This document shows, one piece after another, positions 15,934 to 23,700 of a stretch of DNA of 64,000 bases. This stretch comes from RUG13409 sp045546135 (GTDB lineage Bacteria > Bacillota > Clostridia > Peptostreptococcales > Anaerovoracaceae). The notes beneath the pieces are model-generated. The model was not told the origin of the DNA, did no database searches, and worked only from the letters and a program-made list of their open reading frames with translations. Every line of letters begins with the position of its first letter. Position 1 is the stretch's first letter. The position numbers were made by a program, and so were the translations under genes. Location: contig JAZQCD010000016.1 of NCBI GenBank assembly GCA_045546135.1, positions 1 through 64,000 of the forward strand. Reading direction: 5' to 3'.

Positions 15934-18756
15934 ATGGGCCACAAATATGTTTACCTTTTCACAGAAGGTAACGCAAACATGAGAGAGCTTCTCGGCGGAA
16001 AGGGCGCTAACCTTGCAGAGATGTCCGTTATAGGACTTCCTGTACCACAGGGATTCACCGTTACCACAGAAGCATGCACCAGATACTATGAAGACGGCAA
16101 GAAGATCAATGATGAGATCAAAGCCGAGATCGAGCAGTATGTGGGAAAGATGGAAGAGATCAACGGAAAGAAGTTCGGAGACAAGGAAAATCCACTCCTC
16201 GTATCCGTTCGTTCCGGAGCTAGAGCTTCCATGCCGGGTATGATGGACACTATCCTAAACCTGGGTCTTAACGAAGAAGTAGTAAAGACTATAGCTGAAA
16301 AGTCCGGGAATCCACGCTGGGCATGGGACTGCTACAGAAGATTCATCCAGATGTTCTCTGACGTAGTTATGGAAGTTGAAAAGAGGACCTTTGAAGACCT
16401 CATCGACAAGATGAAGGAAGAAAAGGGCGTCACATTCGACACAGAACTCGATGCAGCAGACCTCGAAAGACTTGCAGGTCAGTTCAAGGAAGCATACAAG
16501 GCAGCTATCGGAAAAGACTTCCCGACAGATCCAAAGGAACAGCTCTATGCAGCTATCGAAGCAGTATTCCGTTCCTGGGACAACCCAAGAGCAAACGTAT
16601 ACAGAAGAGACAATGATATCCCATATTCCTGGGGTACAGCTGTAAACGTAATGCCTATGGTATTCGGAAACATGGGCGAGACATCAGGAACCGGCGTAGC
16701 ATTCACAAGAGATCCTGCTACAGGCGAAAAGAAGCTCATGGGTGAGTTCCTTCTCAACGCACAGGGCGAAGACGTTGTTGCAGGTATCAGAACACCGATG
16801 CCGATCGCACATCTTCACGACCTCATGCCGGAAGTATACGATCAGTTCACTGAAGTATGCCACACACTTGAGAACCACTACAGAGACATGCAGGATATGG
16901 AGTTTACCGTTGAGAACAGAAAGCTCTACATGCTCCAGACAAGAAACGGCAAGAGAACAGCTCAGGCTGCTCTCAAGATCGCATGTGATCTTGTGGACGA
17001 AGGAATGATCAATGAGAAGGAAGCAGTTCTCATGATCGATCCAAGAAACCTGGATTCACTTCTCCATCCAACCTTTGACGCCACTGCACTCAAGGCAGCT
17101 ACACCTATAGGAAAGGGACTTGGAGCATCCCCGGGAGCAGCAACAGGAAAGATCGTTCTTTCAGCAGAAGATGCAAAGGCAGCAGTCGATGCAGATCCAA
17201 AGGCAAAGGTCATACTCGTAAGAAGAGAGACATCTCCTGAAGATATCGAAGGTATGAAGGCAGCTCAGGGTATCCTGACAGTATTCGGCGGAATGACATC
17301 CCATGCAGCAGTAGTTGCACGTGGTATGGGAACATGCTGCGTATCCGGATGCGGAGACATCACCATGCACGAAGAGGAAAGATGCTTCGAGCTTGGCGGA
17401 AACACATATAGAGAAGGAGACTATATCTCCCTTGACGGTTCCACAGGAAATATCTATGCAGGACAGATCCCGACAGTCGATGCTTCCATAGCCGGCGAAT
17501 TCGGAAGAGTAATGGCATGGGCTGACAAGTACAGAAGACTTCAGGTCAGAACAAACGCTGATACACCACACGATGCAGCTAAGGCTCTTGAGCTCGGTGC
17601 ACAGGGAATCGGACTTACAAGAACAGAGCACATGTTCTTCGAAGGCGACCGTATCGCAGCATTCAGAGAAATGATCTGCTCCGACACAGTAGAAGACAGA
17701 GTAAAGGCTCTCGCAAAGATCGAACCGATGCAGCAGGGAGACTTCGAAGGGATCTACGAAGCAATGCAGGGCAACCCTGTAACCATCAGACTCCTCGACC
17801 CACCTCTTCACGAGTTCGTTCCTACAACTGAAGAAGACATCAAGCTTCTTGCAGATGCTCAGGGCAAGACAGTAGATCAGATAAAAGATATCATCGCATC
17901 TCTTCACGAGTTCAACCCGATGATGGGTCACCGTGGATGCAGACTTGCAGTCACATATCCGGAGATCGCTGAGATGCAGACAAGAGCTATCATCAAGGCA
18001 GCTCTTGCAGTAAATGCAAAGCATGCTGACTGGAAGGTAGTACCTGAGATCATGATCCCGCTTGTCGGCGAAGTCAAAGAGCTCAAGTATGTCAAGGACG
18101 TTGTTGTAAAGACAGCTGACGAAGTCATCAAGGCTTCCGGAGCAGAGCTTGAATACAAGGTCGGAACGATGATCGAGATCCCAAGAGCAGCTCTTACAGC
18201 AGATGAGATCGCAAAGGAAGCAGAGTTCTTCTCCTTCGGTACAAACGATCTTACTCAGATGACCTTCGGATTCTCAAGAGACGACGCAGGTAAGTTCCTC
18301 GGATCTTACTATGACAAGAAGATCTACGAGAACGATCCTTTCGCAAAGGTAGACCAGATCGGTGTTGGCAAGCTTGTCAAGATGGCAGCACAGCTCGGAA
18401 GATCCACAAGACCTGACATCCACCTGGGCGTTTGCGGCGAGCACGGCGGAGATCCTTCATCTGTTGAATTCTTCCACAGAGTAGGACTTGACTATGTATC
18501 CTGCAGCCCGTTCAGAGTTCCTATCGCAAGACTTGCAGCAGCTCAGGCAGCTATCAAGTATGAAGAAGAGGACAAGAAGGCTCAGGCTCAGGCAGAGTTT
18601 AAGGAAACTGTAGAAGCAGTTAAGGCCGGTGCAACAGAGGTTGCAAATAAGGTCGCAAGCGTTGTTACAGAAGCTGTAAAAGCAGGCGCAGCAGGCATAA
18701 AGGCCGGCGTAGATGCAGCTAAAGCAGCATACAACGAGAATAAGGACAACAAGTAA
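15934..18756 (+). CDS. ppdK: Pyruvate, phosphate dikinase with an Ala/Lys-rich tail
   Basis: 940 residues. It interconverts pyruvate, ATP and Pi with PEP, AMP and PPi, in anaerobes often working in the glycolytic direction to save ATP. The N-terminal ATP-grasp domain (LLGGKGANLAEM), the phosphohistidine domain (GGMTSHAAVVARGMG) and the C-terminal PEP/pyruvate barrel (LGVCGEHGGDP) are intact. The normal end of the family is near residue 875 (LAAAQAAIKYEEE); here about 60 extra residues rich in Ala, Lys, Val and Glu follow, predicted helical. Codon choice differs from the neighbours (Ile mostly ATC rather than ATA), as in highly expressed genes. AAGGAGGG precedes the ATG. Confidence 0.97.
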   Translation: MGHKYVYLFTEGNANMRELLGGKGANLAEMSVIGLPVPQGFTVTTEACTRYYEDGKKINDEIKAEIEQYVGKMEEINGKKFGDKENPLLVSVRSGARASMPGMMDTILNLGLNEEVVKTIAEKSGNPRWAWDCYRRFIQMFSDVVMEVEKRTFEDLIDKMKEEKGVTFDTELDAADLERLAGQFKEAYKAAIGKDFPTDPKEQLYAAIEAVFRSWDNPRANVYRRDNDIPYSWGTAVNVMPMVFGNMGETSGTGVAFTRDPATGEKKLMGEFLLNAQGEDVVAGIRTPMPIAHLHDLMPEVYDQFTEVCHTLENHYRDMQDMEFTVENRKLYMLQTRNGKRTAQAALKIACDLVDEGMINEKEAVLMIDPRNLDSLLHPTFDATALKAATPIGKGLGASPGAATGKIVLSAEDAKAAVDADPKAKVILVRRETSPEDIEGMKAAQGILTVFGGMTSHAAVVARGMGTCCVSGCGDITMHEEERCFELGGNTYREGDYISLDGSTGNIYAGQIPTVDASIAGEFGRVMAWADKYRRLQVRTNADTPHDAAKALELGAQGIGLTRTEHMFFEGDRIAAFREMICSDTVEDRVKALAKIEPMQQGDFEGIYEAMQGNPVTIRLLDPPLHEFVPTTEEDIKLLADAQGKTVDQIKDIIASLHEFNPMMGHRGCRLAVTYPEIAEMQTRAIIKAALAVNAKHADWKVVPEIMIPLVGEVKELKYVKDVVVKTADEVIKASGAELEYKVGTMIEIPRAALTADEIAKEAEFFSFGTNDLTQMTFGFSRDDAGKFLGSYYDKKIYENDPFAKVDQIGVGKLVKMAAQLGRSTRPDIHLGVCGEHGGDPSSVEFFHRVGLDYVSCSPFRVPIARLAAAQAAIKYEEEDKKAQAQAEFKETVEAVKAGATEVANKVASVVTEAVKAGAAGIKAGVDAAKAAYNENKDNK

Positions 18757-18780
18757 TACAATTCTTGTTTCAAAAGATCA

Positions 18781-18810
18781 AAAGGCGCAGCCTGCAAGCT
18801 GCGCCTTTTT
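18781..18810 (+). terminator. Rho-independent terminator after ppdK
   Basis: AAAGGCGCAG (18781-18790) pairs with CTGCGCCTTT (18799-18808), continuing into a T run. Confidence 0.92.
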
Positions 18811-18894
18811 CAATGCAGATTATGTGTTATCCAAACGGTCTTTTGTGTGATACAATATCGAGACGAATATATAACATACAAAGGTACAGTAAAA

Positions 18895-19755
18895 ATGATA
18901 CAAGATATTTATCCCCATAGACTTGACATAGCATATAAAGAGGGTCAGACACCGGCAAAGGGAGATCTCATCATACATTTCTTTGGAAACAAGTTTTTGT
19001 GCAAAGAAGATATTGATGGGTCCATAGCGATACCTATGTTTGATGAATACCCATCTTTTGATGCAGACTTCGTATATCTGTTTGAACTTGACAGCACAAG
19101 GATGTTCCTCGATCTAAGAGATGAGGAGATCAAGATGCCCGGGTATACCTACTCTGATATGAACCTTTTCAGGTCTAAAAGCCCAAGAGAACTTCTATTT
19201 ACACTTACTACTGCATATCATCTTCTTTTCTGGCACAAAGATAATGTGTTTTGCGGTCGCTGCGGCGAAAGGACGATCCACGACAAAAAGGAAAGAATGA
19301 TGCGGTGCCCAAAATGCGGCAACACCATATATCCCAGGATCATGCCGTCGGTAATAGTAGGTGTTACCAATGGGGATAAACTTTTGCTTACAAGATACAA
19401 CAAGCCCGGTGCAAAGCTTGCTGCTCTTGTTGCAGGATTCTGCGAAATAGGAGAGACCGGCGAAAATACTGTAAGAAGAGAGGTCATGGAGGAAACAGGT
19501 CTTAAGGTAAAGAATATCAGATATTATGCAACTCAGCCATGGGGCATAAGCGCAGGAGGTCTTCTCCTTGGATATTGGTGTGATGTTGACGGAGATGACA
19601 CCATACATGTAGACGGCGATGAGATAGCAGAGGGCAAATGGATGAGCAGAGAAGAACTGAAGGTTTTCATTTCGCAAAGCTATGTATCTCTGACAAGCGA
19701 GATGATAGGACTCTTTGCTCAAGGCAGGGAATACGAAACAAAAGCACCTGTATAG
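18895..19755 (+). CDS. nudC: NudC-type NADH pyrophosphatase / NAD-cap hydrolase
   Basis: 286 residues. A zinc ribbon (Cys120, 123, 138, 141: CGRC...CPKC) precedes the Nudix box GFCEIGETGENTVRREVMEE (from 181) and the NudC signature TQPWGIS (213-219; the usual form is SQPWPFP, so it is a variant). NudC cleaves NAD(H) to NMN and AMP and removes NAD caps from RNA. The start at 18895 has AAAGG ten bases upstream; an in-frame GTG at 18847 falls in the putative -10 (TACAAT, 18851-18856) and is rejected. Confidence 0.93.
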   Translation: MIQDIYPHRLDIAYKEGQTPAKGDLIIHFFGNKFLCKEDIDGSIAIPMFDEYPSFDADFVYLFELDSTRMFLDLRDEEIKMPGYTYSDMNLFRSKSPRELLFTLTTAYHLLFWHKDNVFCGRCGERTIHDKKERMMRCPKCGNTIYPRIMPSVIVGVTNGDKLLLTRYNKPGAKLAALVAGFCEIGETGENTVRREVMEETGLKVKNIRYYATQPWGISAGGLLLGYWCDVDGDDTIHVDGDEIAEGKWMSREELKVFISQSYVSLTSEMIGLFAQGREYETKAPV

Positions 19756-19782
19756 CATTGCTGAAAATATGATTTTGCTGTG

Positions 19783-19813
19783 AAAGACGCTTTCCTTGAG
19801 AGCGTCTTTTGTT
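19783..19813 (+). terminator. Rho-independent terminator after nudC
   Basis: AAAGACGCT (19783-19791) pairs with AGCGTCTTT (19801-19809), followed by a short T-rich stretch. Confidence 0.85.
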
Positions 19814-19841
19814 GACCTTTGGGGCATAAGAGGAATATAAT
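19812..19841 (+). promoter_or_regulatory. Promoter of the zinc-uptake cluster
   Basis: TTGACC (19812-19817), 18-base spacer, TATAAT (19836-19841). Transcription would start near 19848, leaving only about nine bases before the ATG at 19857 and no room for a ribosome binding site. Confidence 0.6.
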
Positions 19842-19856
19842 TAGCGGTGTAAAAAA

Positions 19857-20183
19857 ATGGTGGCAAAATTGTTTACAGGTCATAAAGATAAAAACATAAT
19901 ATCAAAATTCAGGATCATATCTTTTATTATGGTCCTTGTTTTGATGTTCGCTGCCGTTTTTATAGCAGCAGAGACCTTTCACGAATGCGAAGGTGAAGGA
20001 TGTCATATATGTACAGCTATCAGGATCTGCGGTTCTGTTTTAAACAGGTATGAAGAACTGACGGGAGCACTGCTCTTATCAGTTATTTGCATCTGCTTTT
20101 TGATCACATATTTTTATTCTTTAAATTCTCAATATTCAAAAGCTTGTACTCTTGTTTCAAGAAGAGTAAGACTCAATAATTAA
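19857..20183 (+). CDS. Small two-helix membrane protein with external Cys/His motif, linked to zinc uptake
   Basis: 108 residues. Two hydrophobic helices (about 20-40 and 68-87) flank a short loop containing HECEGEGCHICTAIRICG, a Cys/His-rich motif of the type CxxxxCxxC that could bind a metal outside the membrane. The gene lies directly in front of znuA. From memory, similar small proteins with an HxCxGExCxIC motif occur beside metal ABC importers in other Firmicutes; that association is the only functional clue. No named domain is recognised. The start has no clear Shine-Dalgarno sequence. Confidence 0.7.
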   Translation: MVAKLFTGHKDKNIISKFRIISFIMVLVLMFAAVFIAAETFHECEGEGCHICTAIRICGSVLNRYEELTGALLLSVICICFLITYFYSLNSQYSKACTLVSRRVRLNN

Positions 20184-20193
20184 ACAGTTTTTC

Positions 20194-20278
20194 GCCAAAG
20201 TGAGTGGAAAAGGGGTTCTTATACCTTTTTTGTACTTTGGCATCATAGCGGAAACACGTTTTGCAGTGTTTCTCTTTT
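20194..20278 (+). promoter_or_regulatory. Two hairpins between the small membrane protein and znuA, possible attenuator
   Basis: GCCAAAGT (20194-20201) pairs with ACTTTGGC (20234-20241), with an inner AAAAGG/CCTTTT helix. A second stem GAAACAC/GTGTTTC (20251-20257 with 20266-20272) is followed by TCTTTT. No convincing promoter lies between this and the znuA ribosome binding site at 20294, so znuA transcripts probably read through it. No Zur-type palindrome of the B. subtilis type is seen. Confidence 0.5.
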
Positions 20279-20310
20279 AGTATTTGCATGTATAAAGGAG
20301 ACTGTTTGAA

Positions 20311-21300
20311 TTGAAAAAAATTATTTCTGTCCTATTGATAATTACTATTTTGCTTTCATCTTTGGCAGGCTGCGGCAGGCAGTCAGAAGAAAAAGATAAA
20401 CTCAGCATAGTTACTACCATATTTCCTCTGTACGACTGGGTAATGAATGTACTCGGCGAGGAGGCTTCTGATGATGAGGTCACCTTTCTTCAAGGCAGCG
20501 GAGTCGACCTTCACAGTTACCAGCCCACAGCATCCGATATCATGAGAATAGCTACATGTGATGTGTTCGTCTATGTAGGCGGCGAATCAGATGAATGGGT
20601 GAGCGATGCACTCAAAGAGGCTACAAATAAAGAAATGAAGGTCATTGACCTTCTTGAAGTATTGGGAGATGCCGTAAAGGAAGAAGAGGAAATAGAAGGT
20701 ATGGAACATGACCATGATGAAGATCATGAAGAAGGGTCTGAAGATCACGACCATGAAGAGCCCGAATATGATGAACATGTATGGCTTTCACTAAAGAATG
20801 CATCTTTCGTCGTTTCAAAATTGGGAGAGACCTTAGGCGAGGTCGATCCTGAAAATGCGGATGTCTACAAGGCTAATGCAGCAGATTACAATAAAAAACT
20901 CAGCGATCTTGATGAGCAGTACAAAGAAGCTTTAAAGGATGTATCCTTTAAAACTCTTTTGTTTGGGGACCGCTTTCCTTTCAGATATATGACTGACGAC
21001 TACGGACTTGACTACTATGCTGCCTTTGCGGGGTGCTCTGCAGAGACGGAAGCAAGTTTTGAGACAGTTATCTTTCTTGCAAGCAAGGTAGATGAACTTT
21101 CTCTTCCTGCAGTAATGACCATAGAAGGGTCAGATCAAAAGATCGCAAGGACCATTATAGAGAATACAAAGAGCAAGGATCAAAAGATTTTGGTGCTTGA
21201 TTCTATGCAGTCTGTAACTGAAACAGATGCAAGGGACGGTGCATCATACCTTTCCATAATGGAAAAGAACCTGTCAGTCCTTAAGGAAGCTCTCAGATAA
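20311..21300 (+). CDS. znuA: Zinc ABC importer substrate-binding lipoprotein
   Basis: 329 residues, starting at TTG with AAAGGAG ten bases upstream; no better ATG exists. The signal peptide ends in a lipobox (SSLAGC, Cys about 21). It belongs to the cluster 9 (A-1) metal-binding family: TTIFPLYDWV, the first metal His in VDLHSYQP, and a His/Asp/Glu-rich loop (about 130-155, MEHDHDEDHEE) typical of zinc rather than manganese proteins, followed by EHVWLSLKNA. It captures Zn2+ outside the membrane for ZnuBC. Confidence 0.93.
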   Translation: MKKIISVLLIITILLSSLAGCGRQSEEKDKLSIVTTIFPLYDWVMNVLGEEASDDEVTFLQGSGVDLHSYQPTASDIMRIATCDVFVYVGGESDEWVSDALKEATNKEMKVIDLLEVLGDAVKEEEEIEGMEHDHDEDHEEGSEDHDHEEPEYDEHVWLSLKNASFVVSKLGETLGEVDPENADVYKANAADYNKKLSDLDEQYKEALKDVSFKTLLFGDRFPFRYMTDDYGLDYYAAFAGCSAETEASFETVIFLASKVDELSLPAVMTIEGSDQKIARTIIENTKSKDQKILVLDSMQSVTETDARDGASYLSIMEKNLSVLKEALR

Positions 21301-21312
21301 GGAGGGAACATA

Positions 21313-22023
21313 TTGTCACTGCTAAGGGTCAGGGATTTATCCCTGGGATATGAATCGAATATAGTCATAAAGGATCTAAACTTCTCTGTAAACAGAGGGG
21401 ATCACCTTTATATTGTCGGAGAGAACGGCTCAGGAAAGACTACTCTCATGAGAACGATCCTTGGTCTTCAAAAACCTCTTTCAGGGTCCATAGAAACAGG
21501 CGATGGTCTGGACCCAAAAGAGATAGGATACCTTCCTCAGCAGACTCAATATCAAAAGGATTTTCCGGCATCTGTTTTTGAGATAGTCATTTCGGGATGC
21601 CTTGGCAGAATGGGCGGCAGGCCTTTTTACGGAAAAAAAGAGAAAGATCTTGCTTTAATGAACATGGATAGGATGGGTATAGCTTCTTTTAAAGACAGAT
21701 GCTTTAGGGACCTGTCAGGCGGCCAGCAGCAAAGAGTGCTCCTTGCAAGGGCCCTTTGCGCAGGGAAGACTATGCTCCTTCTTGATGAACCTGTTTCAGG
21801 TCTTGATCCAATAGTCACGGCTGATATGTACAGCCTTGTTTCCACACTTAACCATGAGGGCATAACCATCATAATGATATCCCACGATATGGATGCTGCA
21901 CTGAAATATGCAGATCATATACTTCATATAGGTGAGGATACTTTCTTCGGGACGAAAGAAGAATATATGAAAAGATCGAAAGACTCATCCTTTAACCCGG
22001 AACAGAAAGGCGGTGAAGCGTGA
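21313..22023 (+). CDS. znuC: Zinc ABC importer ATPase
   Basis: 236 residues; TTG start preceded by AAGGAGGG. Walker A GENGSGKTT, signature LSGGQQQRVLLARAL, Walker B MLLLDEPVSGLD and the switch His in MISHDMD are present. It energises the ZnuB channel. Its TGA overlaps the ATG of the next gene by one base. Confidence 0.93.
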   Translation: MSLLRVRDLSLGYESNIVIKDLNFSVNRGDHLYIVGENGSGKTTLMRTILGLQKPLSGSIETGDGLDPKEIGYLPQQTQYQKDFPASVFEIVISGCLGRMGGRPFYGKKEKDLALMNMDRMGIASFKDRCFRDLSGGQQQRVLLARALCAGKTMLLLDEPVSGLDPIVTADMYSLVSTLNHEGITIIMISHDMDAALKYADHILHIGEDTFFGTKEEYMKRSKDSSFNPEQKGGEA

Positions 22024-22862
22024 TGCTTGCAAAACTTGCTTTGTATCTGCAATATCCCTTCGTAAGATATGCTCTCATCGTCGGAGTTTTGATAGCTTTT
22101 TGCTCATCTCTTTTTGGTGTAACGCTTGTCTTAAAGAGATTCTCATTCATAGGTGACGGACTTTCACATGTTGCATTCGGCGCAATGGCTATAGCAGCAG
22201 TACTTCACTTAAGTGACGATATGATCTTTGTGATGCCGGCTACGGTGCTTTGTGCAGTACTACTTCTTCGAACAGGACAAAACACGAAGATCAAAGGAGA
22301 TGCAGCGATCGCCATGATATCTGTCGGAGCTCTTGCGTTCGGATATCTTATCATGAACATTTTTTCAACCTCATCGAACCTTTCCGGTGATGTATGCAGT
22401 ACTTTGTTTGGATCTACATCCATACTCACACTTACAAAGGCGGAAGTCTGGATGAGCATAGTACTTTCTGTCCTTGTTACATTTGTGTTCATCATATTCT
22501 ATAACAGGATATTTGCTGTCACTTTTGATGAGGATTTTGCAAGCGCAGCAGGAATGAATGCAAAGAACTATAACCTTCTCATATCCATCGTTGTGGCAGT
22601 AATAATAGTGCTTGCCATGAACCTTGTGGGATCTCTTCTCATATCTGCGCTGATCATATTTCCTGCAATGTCTGCAATGAGGATATTCAGAAGTTTTCTA
22701 TCGGTTACTGTGTGCGCTGCAGCTTTATCTGTTGCCTGCGCATTACTTGGAATATTAGTCTCGATAATTGCCGGCACTCCGGTAGGTTCTACCATAGTAG
22801 CAGCAGATGCGCTATGCTTTGGGGTATGCTGTATCATAGGAAAAATTAAGGGGGTATCATAA
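22023..22862 (+). CDS. znuB: Zinc ABC importer permease
   Basis: 279 residues with about eight or nine hydrophobic helices, ABC-3 family. FIGDGLSHVAFGAMA near residue 41 is characteristic of ZnuB/MntB proteins. A GTG at 22020 is also in frame; ATG 22023 is chosen as the natural coupled start (TGATG). Together with znuA and znuC it forms a complete high-affinity importer. Confidence 0.93.
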   Translation: MLAKLALYLQYPFVRYALIVGVLIAFCSSLFGVTLVLKRFSFIGDGLSHVAFGAMAIAAVLHLSDDMIFVMPATVLCAVLLLRTGQNTKIKGDAAIAMISVGALAFGYLIMNIFSTSSNLSGDVCSTLFGSTSILTLTKAEVWMSIVLSVLVTFVFIIFYNRIFAVTFDEDFASAAGMNAKNYNLLISIVVAVIIVLAMNLVGSLLISALIIFPAMSAMRIFRSFLSVTVCAAALSVACALLGILVSIIAGTPVGSTIVAADALCFGVCCIIGKIKGVS

Positions 22863-23314
22863 TGAAAAAGTTTTTGTGTATATTGCTTGCAATAGCCTTT
22901 TGCCTTGTTTTGCCCGGATGCACTGTCAGCGTCAATAAAACTACAGGCGCTGATATAGCTGAAAAGGAGGAAAATGTGGATGTGGACCTTACGATCCTGT
23001 CCAGTACCATGGTCTATTCCCAAGTCTATGATATGATGATGACACCTGAAGATTTTATGGGCAAGGTCATCAAAATGAATGGCACCTTTGCATATTACAA
23101 GGATGAGTCTACAGGCAAATATTACTATGCATGCATAATCAAGGATGCTACTGCATGTTGTTCTCAAGGAATAGAATTTGAACTAAACGACAGCTTCAAG
23201 TTCCCTGATGACTATCCAGAAGCAGGTGATGATGTAACGGTCATAGGTACATTCGATACCTATCAAGAAGGGCAGTATATCTACTGTACTTTGAGAGACG
23301 CAAGGATGCTTTAG
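22862..23314 (+). CDS. Lipoprotein of the zinc-uptake operon with a Cys-Cys OB-fold-like domain
   Basis: 150 residues, coupled to znuB by TAATG. The signal peptide ends with the lipobox LVLPGC. The mature part (about 45-150) is beta-rich and carries DATACCSQGIEFEL, a vicinal Cys pair also reminiscent of the C-terminal domain of the TIGR03943/YcgQ-type proteins of metal-stress operons (this resemblance is from memory). A role as an extracytoplasmic metal chaperone is an inference from location only. Confidence 0.72.
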   Translation: MKKFLCILLAIAFCLVLPGCTVSVNKTTGADIAEKEENVDVDLTILSSTMVYSQVYDMMMTPEDFMGKVIKMNGTFAYYKDESTGKYYYACIIKDATACCSQGIEFELNDSFKFPDDYPEAGDDVTVIGTFDTYQEGQYIYCTLRDARML

Positions 23315-23349
23315 ATCTTAGTTTCCCGATCTCATAAAGAACTAACTAA

Positions 23350-23396
23350 AAAGTGCATGAAGATCTGCTGTATGAACTTCATGCGCTTTTTTTATA
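23350..23396 (+). terminator. Rho-independent terminator ending the znu operon
   Basis: AAAGTGCATGAAG (23350-23362) pairs with CTTCATGCGCTTT (23377-23389, one mismatch), running into seven T residues. Confidence 0.9.
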
Positions 23397-23400
23397 CAAA

Positions 23401-23700
23401 AAACAAACGGGACATGAGGTAATGAAACATCGGGTCCCGCTTGTTTTTCGTTATGTTATTTGGTATATAACGATTATACATATAAAAAATTGCATTGTAA
23501 AGTGGTTTTGAAAAAATATGTTCGATTTTTGTTCGATTTTTTGAGTTTTTTTGTTTGATATTGATAAAAATATCATAAATACAGCTAAATATGTTGGTGA
23601 AAATATATATATGTATGGATTTCAGGCTAATGTGTCCTTGCAAGTGGTATTTACAGTATGATAATGATATAATATCGTGGGTGAATGAGGAGAAAAAAGT
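23401..23700 (+). promoter_or_regulatory. AT-rich spacer before the Na/Pi cotransporter: hairpin, repeats and -10 element
   Basis: Contents: a second long hairpin (23401-23413 with about 23434-23446, core CGGGAC/GTCCCG) ending in T residues; a tandem repeat of GTTCGATTTTT around 23520-23542; an inverted repeat TGATATT/AATATCA (23556-23562 and 23569-23575); and a -10 TATAAT at 23668-23673 without a good -35. GAGGAG precedes the next ATG. Confidence 0.5.

Noticed and set aside
20184..20310. Zur operator before znuA
   Set aside because: No palindrome of the B. subtilis type is present; the dyads seen are RNA-hairpin-like.
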